Positions 1 through 10,330 of a stretch of 64,000 bases of DNA are shown here, one piece after another. Below the pieces are notes generated by a model. The model made no database searches, had not been told where the DNA came from, and saw nothing but the letters and a program-made list of their open reading frames with translations. Made by a program: the position numbers and the translations under genes. Source of the DNA: Costus lasius. Taxonomy: Eukaryota; Streptophyta; Magnoliopsida; Zingiberales; Costaceae. Position 1 is the first letter of the stretch, and every line of letters begins with the position of its first letter. The DNA lies in contig JANVAS020000222.1 in assembly GCA_027563935.2 (NCBI GenBank), positions 124,001-188,000 of the forward strand, read 5' to 3'.

Positions 1-1043
1 ACAAAATAACAATTGTTCAATTCTAATACAATGCCAGATGGTAAAGAAATGAAATAGTCTCCTACAGCAACAGCAGCAACCCGTGCCCCGTTTCCAACTC
101 GTAGGTCTACCTCATGCTGTCCCACCTGCCTTCTTCTCTTGAGTTCCTGCACATTTGAACAAATGTGAACTCCACATGCAGTGTCCAACACCCATGAAAT
201 AGAAGAAGAAGATAACATGACCTCAGTCACATATATACCTGAGCCAGAAGCGATGCTTCCCCTCTTATCTCCTTGGAGCGCTTTACAGTCCTTTTTCCAG
301 TGACCCAGCTGGCCACAGTGGAAACACCTGTTGTCCTTCGACCGCTTGACCTTCTGTTTCAGGGCCTTGCTGTAATTCTTGACAGGGGCCTTGCCCTTCT
401 TCCCCTTCTTCTTGTTCCTTGAAGGAACCATCAAGACAGAGGTTGAAGGCTTACCCTTCAGAGTTTCCTCAGTAGTCAAGAGCATATTCAACAGCTCTGC
501 CGGCGTACAATCGATCTTGTTCATATTAAAATTAATAATGAACGCATCGAAAGAAGGCGGGAGAGACTGCAGAATAATATCCACAGCAAGCTCCTGGTTG
601 ATGGTATGCCCCAGTTTCTCCAGAGCCTCCTTGTGCCCAATCATCTTGAGCACGTGAGCTCCCACTGGGCTCCCCTCAGCCAGTTTGCTATGAAAGAAGA
701 GCTTCGTCAGATTATAGCGCTCAGTCCTCGCCTGTGCAGCATACAGCATCTTGAGGTTCGCTATAATTTCTATAGCCGACATATCCTCATGCTGACGCTG
801 CAGCGGTGGCGTCATAGACGCTAGCATCAGGCAAGCGACATCAATGCTATCATTGACGTGCTTTTCGTAGGCATCCCGAACCGCCCTTGCGGCGTTCGGA
901 GCGGGCTGCGGCGGTATCGCCGTCTCGAGGACATACAGTTTCCTCTCTGCCTTAAGAACAATCTTAAGGTGTCCGAACCAGTCAGAGAAGTTCGGCCCAG
1001 CAAACTTCTCCCTTTCCAGTAGGGATCGCACATTGAAGCTCAT
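1..1043 (-). CDS. gag-pol: Gag-Pol N-terminal part, left array unit (cut by window edge)
   Basis: This open frame starts at ATG 1041-1043 and runs off the left edge, giving the first 347 residues of the copia polyprotein. It contains the Gag domain, a lysine-rich linker, the CCHC knuckle (CFHCGQLGHWKKDC, residues 240-253) and the protease site DTACG from residue 287. It matches the same part of the intact right unit except for a Met/Ile change from position 825 versus 8255, plus at most one further base difference (57 versus 7487). Gag would form the cytoplasmic virus-like particle and the protease would process it. No lesion is visible in the part present. Whether the rest is intact lies outside the window. 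Confidence 0.85.
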   Translation of the reverse strand, partial: MSFNVRSLLEREKFAGPNFSDWFGHLKIVLKAERKLYVLETAIPPQPAPNAARAVRDAYEKHVNDSIDVACLMLASMTPPLQRQHEDMSAIEIIANLKMLYAAQARTERYNLTKLFFHSKLAEGSPVGAHVLKMIGHKEALEKLGHTINQELAVDIILQSLPPSFDAFIINFNMNKIDCTPAELLNMLLTTEETLKGKPSTSVLMVPSRNKKKGKKGKAPVKNYSKALKQKVKRSKDNRCFHCGQLGHWKKDCKALQGDKRGSIASGSGIYVTEVMLSSSSISWVLDTACGVHICSNVQELKRRRQVGQHEVDLRVGNGARVAAVAVGDYFISLPSGIVLELNNCYF

Positions 1044-2900
1044 GGTGTTCGTTGCTGCAGGAATCTACAACAAGCAAGAACAGCAAGGTCAGTATCAATG
1101 TTTCAGAATCAATCCAGGACTTAAGAAAGATTCTTTTCTCACTATTTTGTCTGACTGAAAAATCCAGTAAACAGTCCGAAAGAGTAAACACTCTTTTAGT
1201 GAGATGGGATCCAGATTTCATACTTGGTCTCCGCGTCCCGCTCAGGCGAGATAAGATACACAGAGATGACAAGCACTAATTTCTGGTAGGCTGTCCCAGC
1301 CAATCGCCAACCCGTGCGATTCCCCTTCATCTTGGCAATCCAGCAGACTGTGCCAACTGAGTTGGTACAACACAGTCTGTGATCCCAGAGATGGCTGCCT
1401 CCATGTGCTACCATATGCGCCACATATGTAGTCTACATGGTCAAGCTGACCTGACCTATTCCCTGGACCACCACGTGCTATGCTGAGCAACGAGAGGGGA
1501 TAAATCCCAACTCTGTAACACGCAGGTGAAATCCAGCACCGTCTGAAGATAGATGGACGTGCCCACTGAGTGGGTTCAACACGGCTCCAACGATAATCAG
1601 AAAGGTGAGGTTTCGCGTCAGAAGGCTTACGAGCTTGATATAATAGCGTTGGATTTTAACGGTCTTTTATCTTCTTACTATCAGGCATGCCTATGGCTAT
1701 AGCAGAAGATAAATATAAACATGCAATTCTAATTATTAGCAATAAGTAGAAAGCATGATCTTATGTGGTAAAAGCCCATGAACCCTAGTAAGACCTTAAT
1801 GTTACTTAAGTCTTCACTTGAGCTTCATTGCATCTCATCTGGTCCAACCCAGTGCCCTAGCGCCAAGAGCACCTCAGGTGCACCACCAGGTGAATGCCCC
1901 TCTTGGATGTGTGCCTTTGTACTCTTGTCTAATCAAAGTACATTTGATCTATCTAGACAAGGTTGACTCGCAGGTCAACTACATTTCATAAATTAAAACA
2001 ATGTGATTCGCAGATCACAAAAATTAACTTATAATTTACCAGGCACGCAGGCCCCAGCACAGCACACAATATGGGCAACCCACATAAGACTAAATAAACA
2101 AGCATATGGTTCAATCAACATGTGATCCAATCATCTTGAAATTAAAAGTTTTGAAAAACCCCATGGCATCAATTTTAATTTCCTTATGAGCCCTACAACC
2201 TTACAATGGTCCATTGATAGGGATCCACTCAACCATCTAGTTAGATCCATTGCCCTTGCATGCACCGAGTCCTAACTGACCCGAGTTGACCTAATGGTCA
2301 ACCATGCATGCGCCAAGGGCTGAACTACCCTCATGAGTTTTGGCAAGCGGGTGTGACCCCGGGCCTAACTCAAGTGTGTTCAGTAGTGTCTCAACCAGAC
2401 CTCGCTACACGCCCTAGATGCAGTCAACCTATAGCCACCTTGTGCTTGCGCATAGGTGCTATCAGGTTAACCCATCTGAGCTGTCAGATGGTCTGATCAG
2501 ACTTGGATCTAACCTAGTGGTGACTTCAACCCCATCAACCCATCTAAGGGTTTAATGTAGTGGCACCTTAGATCTAATCAAGCGCGCAAGATGTAAGTTT
2601 TAGAAAACTTTTAGAACGTGCGCAAATAAACAAACAACATGCTTGATAACCCTTAGATCTAAGGGGGTCCCCTTCAAGGGGGAGCGCATACTTTAGGGGG
2701 TCCCCTTCAAGGGGGAGCGCAAACTACATGTCAACATATGATACAAGCGCAACCTTCATGCAACCATGATACAAGCGCAACCATCATGTAACCAAAGTAA
2801 GCGCAACCAACATGTAACCAAAGTAAGCGCAACCAACATGGATCACAAAATCGTAAAGCAATCATATAGATCATATGGAGAGCCTAGCTCTGATACCAAT
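1044..2900 (-). promoter_or_regulatory. Copia 5' leader of the left array unit, with PBS
   Basis: This is 1857 bp of untranslated leader between the gag ATG and LTR 2901-4568, near-identical to 8474-10330. The primer-binding site is 2887-2898 (minus strand TGGTATCAGAGC, a perfect initiator-Met tRNA match), two bases from the LTR. Hairpins with CTGCG-N loops lie at 2042-2053, 2003-2018 and 1963-1978, and palindromes at 1562-1574 and 1353-1365. Near the PBS are a duplicated 27-bp U5-like stem (2662-2688 and 2695-2721) and a short tandem repeat (about 2743-2840). Confidence 0.8.
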
Positions 2901-4568
2901 TGATGGAACCCCTAATCTAAGGGGGAAGAAACCCTAAACATGCGCATCTAGCATGCATAGCGGAAAGAGGGCTTCAAGTAGATCGCATATGAACTATATG
3001 TTAACTTAATTCAACTTAAGATTAAGTTTTGATCTTACCAATGCCATGGATTGGATGGCGGCTTGGAATGAGAGAGAGCAAGCGAGATCTCCTCCAAAGA
3101 ATACACACACCAAGTGATGAAGGCTTCCAACTTGCGCAACTTTGTGCTAGCAAAATGCCAAGTTGTCCTTCTCGAGTGATAGGGATGAAGATGATGCTTT
3201 TTCCGGTTCTGCTCTTGTCGTCCACTCCAAGCTTCTCTCAAGTCTCGCCGAGCAAAAGCAAAACGCAAGGAGACAAGGGATGAATGAGCTCAAGCCGTTT
3301 TGGCGTTTCAAGGAGCCATGCGCTCAATGACTTTCCAAATTTGGAAACCCCATTAAGCCATGCGTTCTCCTCTTCAAGCAAACCGCCCAAAACGCTTATG
3401 GATCGAACCATGGGTTCACCCATGTAAACCGGTTCAATCCAAATTGGTCCAAACCAAAGCAATCGGTCTAGATCAACCAAACCCTAAGGTTTCCAATCCA
3501 ACCGTTCATCTTATGATGCTCTTGATCTCACCGATCTAGCATCAATACTCTCGATCGAAGCTTACCGATCTCAAGCCCTAATCAATCAAACATGATCAAG
3601 CTAGATCTCACTTACAATCAGAGTCTATATCCCTTTAAACTGAACCCAAATAATTCAGTCCACACGATCTGACTCAAAGAAAGCCATATCACCAAATTGT
3701 GTGACCCTGAGGGTTTCCTTTAAACGTCGGTAACGATAACTTACGTTATCACGATCAGTGAGGGGTATCTAGCAACACATCACTGTCTCCCGATATAAAG
3801 GAAAGAGTCTTCCAAGACTCCACCCAAACCATAGCATAAGTGTGAATCAACTCACTTGGCATACATGATTCCTTTGCCACTGGATGTTCTTATTGGACAA
3901 GCATGTCAAGCCTGTAACTCCAATACGATGAGCATGATTAGATCAGATGAACATAGTCATCTGGGTATGGCCATACACTTCCTCAATCATCTCATATAGG
4001 GGGGCCCTCTAGAACATCACACTCCTTAAACAAGGAGACGGCAATCCTTTATCTATCACAAGTGCCCTAACCTGACTCAAGCTCACCATCCAAGATAGTC
4101 TATAATCATTATGTTTCAAATGATATTGAACTACCTCAAAACAATGACAATCATCATTTAGAAACACAAGTGATCTCAAGTCAAAGGACATGTGCCACTT
4201 AGTGCTTACAAGGATCATTCACATTGTGACAAGCAATGGAATATCCGAGTAGGGTCTGTCCAGTACATCCAATGTACTCATGAGTCTACATCTTATTCCA
4301 TGCTCGAAGCATCCTATAAGATTAGCACTCATATTAGTCTCAATCATATCAAGGCTGTCTCATGTTCACCAAGATATCTCGACTAAGGACATAGAGCCTG
4401 TCAGCCTAGCTGAACAGCTTTGAGACATTATTCAGAAGTACACTTATTACAGCAGACAAGATAACAACCTGAATAATAACCATGCCTTTTATAAACTTAA
4501 GAGTTTATTACATGATACTTATACAATCCCAAGGCCTCAAACATTAGCCTTAAGGGCATACCCCAACA
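2901..4568 (-). repeat. Copia LTR shared by two array units
   Basis: This is a 1668-bp LTR. In element sense it starts TGTTGGGGTATGCCC and ends in TCA. On its right is the polypurine tract of the right unit (plus strand AATCTCCCACTTGCAC from 4569); on its left is a PBS belonging to the left unit. It therefore serves as 3' LTR for one unit and 5' LTR for the next. Compared with 10331-11998 I saw one difference (2904 T versus 10334 A). Confidence 0.93.
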
Positions 4569-4588
4569 ATCTCCCACTTGCACTTAAT

Positions 4589-7500
4589 CTAATGGTTGAG
4601 AAATCTCAAACCCATATTATTACAGTGCTTCTCATGCTTCTGCTGCGCCAGAGGCTTGGTAAGCGGGTCTGCCAGATTGTCATCTGTATGAACCTTGCAA
4701 ATCTTGATCTCGCCACGATCAATGATCTCCCGGATCAAGTGAAACCGTCTCTGTATGTGCTTGGACTTCTGGTGCGACCGCGGTTCCTTTGCTTGTGCGA
4801 TGGCTCCAGTGTTATCACAGAAGATAACCAAAGGATCTGCACTTGAAGGAACGACACCAAGTTCTCTCACGAACTTACGAATCCACACTGCCTCCTTGGA
4901 TGCTTCCGAGGCTGCAACATACTCGGCTTCTGTTGTGGAATCAGCAACAGTTGACTGTTTGAAACTTTTCCACACCACTGCTCCACCATTCAAGCTAAAA
5001 ACATAGCCTGATTGCGATCGGAAATCATCCTGGTCCGACTGGAACGAAGCGTCAGTATATCCCTCTATACTGAGTTCTTCCTGACCACCATATATCAAGA
5101 ACATATCTTTGGTCCTCCGCAGATATTTTAAAATGTTCTTGACCGCAATCCAGTGCGCCAAACCTGGATTACTTTGGAATCGACTGGTTACGCTTAACCC
5201 GTAAGCGACGTCTGGGCGAGTACACAACATCGCATACATAATGGATCCAATAGCCGAAGCATAAGGCGTATTGTCCATTTCATCTTTCTCAGTCTGTGTT
5301 TGTGGACACTGACTCTTCGAAAGATTCAGACCATGTCTGACTGGAAGATATCCACGTTTAGAATTCTCTAAATGGAATCTCTCCAGGACTTTATCGATGT
5401 AAGTACTCTGGCACAGCCCGAGAAGCCTCTTAGATCTATCCCGGTAGATCTTCACACCTAGTACATAGGCTGCTTCTCCTAAATCTTTCATCTGGAAACA
5501 TTTTCCTAACCATGCCTTAACAGCATGCAGTTCAGGAATATCATTTCCAATGATTAAGATATCATCGACGTAGAGGATTAGGAATGTAATCACGCTCCCA
5601 CTAAACCTCTTATATACACACGGGTCATCCTCGTTCTTGATGAAACCAAACTCAGAGATAGATTCATCAAAACGAATGTTCCAGCTTCTTGATGCTTGTT
5701 TCAGTCCATAAATGGACTTCTTTAACTTGCATATTTTATGACGATCTGATGGATTAGTGAAACCCTCAGGTTGTGTCATATACACATCCTCATCCAGATT
5801 TCCATTAAGGAAAGCTGTTTTCACATCCATCTGCCAGATCTCATAGTCGTAATATGCTGCTATCGCGAAAAGAATCCGAATAGACTTAAACATGGCTACA
5901 GGTGAGAAAGTTTCATCATAATCTAACCCGTAGATTTGTTTGAAACCTTTCACAACTAGCCTGCCTTTATAGGTAACCACGTTACCATCCATGTCAATCT
6001 TCTTCTTGAAGATCCATTTACAGCCTATAGGGATTACTCCCGGAGGCGGATCAATCAAATCCCAGACTTGATTATCTAACATGGAGTCCATCTCGGCTCG
6101 CATAGCTTCAAGCCATCTAGCTGACTCCGGTCCACTGACCGCATCCGCATAAGTGAGGGGTTCATCATTATCAATGATGTAGACTCCGTCATAGCGCTCA
6201 GGCTGACGACGGATCCTACCCGATCTTCGCGGTTCCCGTGATATTTGAGCCTCAGGTTGCTCAATAACCTGATCTACCGGCTCAGGCTCATCCAACTGTG
6301 CTTGACTACTTTGTCCTTCCTCTGGATTCTCATCCAGCTTTATTTCTCTCCCACTAGCCTCTTGCAGAAGAAACTCCTTCTCAAGAAATATGGCCGTCCG
6401 AGCAACAAAAACCTTGTTCTCTTTGGGATCGTAGAAATAATAACCCTTAGTTTCCTTAGGGTAACCGACAAAGACACATTTCTCAGATCTGCTCTCTAGT
6501 TTCCCAGAGGCGAGCTTTTTGACATAAGCCTCGCAACCCCAGATCCTGATAAATGTCAAGCTAGGCTGTTTCCCATACCATAACTCATATGGCGTCTTTA
6601 AAACTGCCTTGGATGGCACTCGGTTTAGTACCTTTGCAGCTGTTTCCAGTGCAAAACCCCAAAAGGAATATGGAAGAGTAGCCTGACTCATCATAGAACG
6701 AACCATATCAAGTAACGTTCTATTTCTCCTCTCGGACACACCATTCCACTGCGGTGTTCCTGGCGGAGTGAGCTGTGAGATAATCCCACACTCCTTCAGA
6801 TAGTCAGTAAACGTATGACTCAGGTATTCACCACCTCGATCAGAACGAAGTGCCTTGATATTTCGGCCTAACTGATTTTGTACTTCATTTTTGAACTCTT
6901 TGAACTTGTCAAAAGATTCACTTTTATGTCTCATTAAATAGACATATCCATACCTACTGAAATCATCAGTAAAGGTAATGAAGTACTGATAGCCACCTCT
7001 GGCATGTTTACTGAAAGGCCCACACACATCACTGTGTATAAGGTCAAGTAAACCTGAAGTCCTTTGACCTTTGTTAAGAAAAGGAGACTTCGTCATTTTA
7101 CCCATCAAACAAGCTTTGCATGTATCAATCTCCTCATAGGAGAATGATCCCAGCAGTCCATGTTCATGCAACCGCTTAATGCGCTTCTCGTTTATATGGC
7201 CTAAACGACTATGCCATAGCAAGGTGCTGTCATCAGCATACTTGGCTTTCTTATTATCAATGTTTTGTATAGAATTTTCCATGTCCAACATGTATAACCC
7301 ATTGTTAATTGAACCAGTTGCATACACAATATTATCATGAGATAAAACACACTTTGAAATCTTGCATTCAAAGGTAAATCCTTTCCTGACAAGAGCAGGA
7401 ATAGAGATAATATTCTTGGTAATACTGGGTACAAAATAACAATTGTTCAATTCTAATACAATGCCAGATGGTAAAGAAATGAAATAATCTCCTACAGCAA

Positions 7501-8473
7501 CAGCAGCAACCCGTGCCCCGTTTCCAACTCGTAGGTCTACCTCATGCTGTCCCACCTGCCTTCTTCTCTTGAGTTCCTGCACATTTGAACAAATGTGAAC
7601 TCCACATGCAGTGTCCAACACCCATGAAATAGAAGAAGAAGATAACATGACCTCAGTCACATATATACCTGAGCCAGAAGCGATGCTTCCCCTCTTATCT
7701 CCTTGGAGCGCTTTACAGTCCTTTTTCCAGTGACCCAGCTGGCCACAGTGGAAACACCTGTTGTCCTTCGACCGCTTGACCTTCTGTTTCAGGGCCTTGC
7801 TGTAATTCTTGACAGGGGCCTTGCCCTTCTTCCCCTTCTTCTTGTTCCTTGAAGGAACCATCAAGACAGAGGTTGAAGGCTTACCCTTCAGAGTTTCCTC
7901 AGTAGTCAAGAGCATATTCAACAGCTCTGCCGGCGTACAATCGATCTTGTTCATATTAAAATTAATAATGAACGCATCGAAAGAAGGCGGGAGAGACTGC
8001 AGAATAATATCCACAGCAAGCTCCTGGTTGATGGTATGCCCCAGTTTCTCCAGAGCCTCCTTGTGCCCAATCATCTTGAGCACGTGAGCTCCCACTGGGC
8101 TCCCCTCAGCCAGTTTGCTATGAAAGAAGAGCTTCGTCAGATTATAGCGCTCAGTCCTCGCCTGTGCAGCATACAGCATCTTGAGGTTCGCTATAATTTC
8201 TATAGCCGACATATCCTCATGCTGACGCTGCAGCGGTGGCGTCATAGACGCTAGTATCAGGCAAGCGACATCAATGCTATCATTGACGTGCTTTTCGTAG
8301 GCATCCCGAACCGCCCTTGCGGCGTTCGGAGCGGGCTGCGGCGGTATCGCCGTCTCGAGGACATACAGTTTCCTCTCTGCCTTAAGAACAATCTTAAGGT
8401 GTCCGAACCAGTCAGAGAAGTTCGGCCCAGCAAACTTCTCCCTTTCCAGTAGGGATCGCACATTGAAGCTCAT
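4589..8473 (-). CDS. gag-pol: Intact Ty1/copia Gag-Pol polyprotein, 1294 aa
   Basis: One uninterrupted frame encodes every protein needed for copia transposition. In order it has a Gag domain (about residues 1-230), a CCHC knuckle (240-253), retropepsin with DTACG at 287, a GAG-pre-integrase zinc region (HSRLGH...CKAC), integrase with D482, D545 and E581 (DD35E spacing), reverse transcriptase with YVDD at 968-971, and RNase H from about 1135 (TDAS with D1141, then TEAEY). The domain order PR-IN-RT-RH is diagnostic of Ty1/copia. The ATG at 8471-8473 is the start used by all five relatives, which begin M(S/N)FNVRSLL. Having Gag and Pol in one frame is common in plant copia elements. The stop lies 20 bp from the LTR. 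No lesion is visible. The protease triad is DTA rather than DTG, as in its relatives. Confidence 0.95.
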   Translation of the reverse strand: MSFNVRSLLEREKFAGPNFSDWFGHLKIVLKAERKLYVLETAIPPQPAPNAARAVRDAYEKHVNDSIDVACLILASMTPPLQRQHEDMSAIEIIANLKMLYAAQARTERYNLTKLFFHSKLAEGSPVGAHVLKMIGHKEALEKLGHTINQELAVDIILQSLPPSFDAFIINFNMNKIDCTPAELLNMLLTTEETLKGKPSTSVLMVPSRNKKKGKKGKAPVKNYSKALKQKVKRSKDNRCFHCGQLGHWKKDCKALQGDKRGSIASGSGIYVTEVMLSSSSISWVLDTACGVHICSNVQELKRRRQVGQHEVDLRVGNGARVAAVAVGDYFISLPSGIVLELNNCYFVPSITKNIISIPALVRKGFTFECKISKCVLSHDNIVYATGSINNGLYMLDMENSIQNIDNKKAKYADDSTLLWHSRLGHINEKRIKRLHEHGLLGSFSYEEIDTCKACLMGKMTKSPFLNKGQRTSGLLDLIHSDVCGPFSKHARGGYQYFITFTDDFSRYGYVYLMRHKSESFDKFKEFKNEVQNQLGRNIKALRSDRGGEYLSHTFTDYLKECGIISQLTPPGTPQWNGVSERRNRTLLDMVRSMMSQATLPYSFWGFALETAAKVLNRVPSKAVLKTPYELWYGKQPSLTFIRIWGCEAYVKKLASGKLESRSEKCVFVGYPKETKGYYFYDPKENKVFVARTAIFLEKEFLLQEASGREIKLDENPEEGQSSQAQLDEPEPVDQVIEQPEAQISREPRRSGRIRRQPERYDGVYIIDNDEPLTYADAVSGPESARWLEAMRAEMDSMLDNQVWDLIDPPPGVIPIGCKWIFKKKIDMDGNVVTYKGRLVVKGFKQIYGLDYDETFSPVAMFKSIRILFAIAAYYDYEIWQMDVKTAFLNGNLDEDVYMTQPEGFTNPSDRHKICKLKKSIYGLKQASRSWNIRFDESISEFGFIKNEDDPCVYKRFSGSVITFLILYVDDILIIGNDIPELHAVKAWLGKCFQMKDLGEAAYVLGVKIYRDRSKRLLGLCQSTYIDKVLERFHLENSKRGYLPVRHGLNLSKSQCPQTQTEKDEMDNTPYASAIGSIMYAMLCTRPDVAYGLSVTSRFQSNPGLAHWIAVKNILKYLRRTKDMFLIYGGQEELSIEGYTDASFQSDQDDFRSQSGYVFSLNGGAVVWKSFKQSTVADSTTEAEYVAASEASKEAVWIRKFVRELGVVPSSADPLVIFCDNTGAIAQAKEPRSHQKSKHIQRRFHLIREIIDRGEIKICKVHTDDNLADPLTKPLAQQKHEKHCNNMGLRFLNH

Positions 8474-10330
8474 GGTGTTCGTTGCTGCAGGAATCTACAA
8501 CAAGCAAGAACAGCAAGGTCAGTATCAATGTTTCAGAATCAATCCAGGACTTAAGAAAGATTCTTTTCTCACTATTTTGTCTGACTGAAAAATCCAGTAA
8601 ACAGTCCGAAAGAGTAAACACTCTTTTAGTGAGATGGGATCCAGATTTCATACTTGGTCTCCGCGTCCCGCTCAGGCGAGATAAGATACACAGAGATGAC
8701 AAGCACTAATTTCTGGTAGGCTGTCCCAGCCAATCGCCAACCCGTGCGATTCCCCTTCATCTTGGCAATCCAGCAGACTGTGCCAACTGAGTTGGTACAA
8801 CACAGTCTGTGATCCCAGAGATGGCTGCCTCCATGTGCTACCATATGCGCCACATATGTAGTCTACATGGTCAAGCTGACCTGACCTATTCCCTGGACCA
8901 CCACGTGCTATGCTGAGCAACGAGAGGGGATAAATCCCAACTCTGTAACACGCAGGTGAAATCCAGCACCGTCTGAAGATAGATGGACGTGCCCACTGAG
9001 TGGGTTCAACACGGCTCCAACGATAATCAGAAAGGTGAGGTTTCGCGTCAGAAGGCTTACGAGCTTGATATAATAGCGTTGGATTTTAACGGTCTTTTAT
9101 CTTCTTACTATCAGGCATGCCTATGGCTATAGCAGAAGATAAATATAAACATGCAATTCTAATTATTAGCAATAAGTAGAAAGCATGATCTTATGTGGTA
9201 AAAGCCCATGAACCCTAGTAAGACCTTAATGTTACTTAAGTCTTCACTTGAGCTTCATTGCATCTCATCTGGTCCAACCCAGTGCCCTAGCGCCAAGAGC
9301 ACCTCAGGTGCACCACCAGGTGAATGCCCCTCTTGGATGTGTGCCTTTGTACTCTTGTCTAATCAAAGTACATTTGATCTATCTAGACAAGGTTGACTCG
9401 CAGGTCAACTACATTTCATAAATTAAAACAATGTGATTCGCAGATCACAAAAATTAACTTATAATTTACCAGGCACGCAGGCCCCAGCACAGCACACAAT
9501 ATGGGCAACCCACATAAGACTAAATAAACAAGCATATGGTTCAATCAACATGTGATCCAATCATCTTGAAATTAAAAGTTTTTGAAAACCCCATGGCATC
9601 AATTTTAATTTCCTTATGAGCCCTACAACCTTACAATGGTCCATTGATAGGGATCCACTCAACCATCTAGTTAGATCCATTGCCCTTGCATGCACCGAGT
9701 CCTAACTGACCCGAGTTGACCTAATGGTCAACCATGCATGCGCCAAGGGCTGAACTACCCTCATGAGTTTTGGCAAGCGGGTGTGACCCCGGGCCTAACT
9801 CAAGTGTGTTCAGTAGTGTCTCAACCAGACCTCGCTACACGCCCTAGATGCAGTCAACCTATAGCCACCTTGTGCTTGCGCATAGGTGCTATCAGGTTAA
9901 CCCATCTGAGCTGTCAGATGGTCTGATCAGACTTGGATCTAACCTAGTGGTGACTTCAACCCCATCAACCCATCTAAGGGTTTAATGTAGTGGCACCTTA
10001 GATCTAATCAAGCGCGCAAGATGTAAGTTTTAGAAAACTTTTAGAACGTGCGCAAATAAACAAACAACATGCTTGATAACCCTTAGATCTAAGGGGGTCC
10101 CCTTCAAGGGGGAGCGCATACTTTAGGGGGTCCCCTTCAAGGGGGAGCGCAAACTACATGTCAACATATGATACAAGCGCAACCTTCATGCAACCATGAT
10201 ACAAGCGCAACCATCATGTAACCAAAGTAAGCGCAACCAACATGTAACCAAAGTAAGCGCAACCAACATGGATCACAAAATCGTAAAGCAATCACATAGA
10301 TCATATGGAGAGCCTAGCTTTGATACCAAT
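8474..10330 (-). promoter_or_regulatory. Copia 5' leader of the right array unit, with PBS
   Basis: This is a 1857-bp leader. The PBS is 10317-10328 (minus strand TGGTATCAAAGC, one mismatch to the usual AGAGC ending). Hairpins with CTGCG-N loops lie at 9472-9483, 9433-9448 and 9393-9408. Related palindromes lie at 8992-9004 (CCCACTGAGTGGG) and 8783-8795 (CCAACTGAGTTGG). Just before the gag ATG the sense strand reads TACTGAC, a pyrimidine-rich run, then TTGTAG, which resembles a splice branch point and acceptor. Confidence 0.8.
10091..10270. repeat. Short tandem repeats in the array leader
   Basis: A 27-bp block beginning AGGGGGTCCCCTTCAAGG occurs at 10092-10118 and 10125-10151; it resembles, in reverse complement, the U5 end of other copia LTRs in this window. 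It is followed by repeated AAGCGCAACC units (10173-10270), the last two with 26-bp period. The same structure is at 2661-2840. G and D leaders lack it. Confidence 0.75.

Noticed and set aside
379..824. Plus-strand frames opposite gag (92 and 72 aa) repeated in each copy
   Set aside because: They are antisense shadows of the Gag frame and change only as Gag changes.
2743..2840. Repeat cluster as a CRISPR-like array
   Set aside because: Units are 26-28 bp with no unique spacers, inside a plant retrotransposon leader.
3022..3480. Short frames on both strands in the copia LTRs (67-84 aa)
   Set aside because: Overlapping, no domain, differ between subfamilies, and several start at non-ATG codons; they are best explained as LTR sequence.
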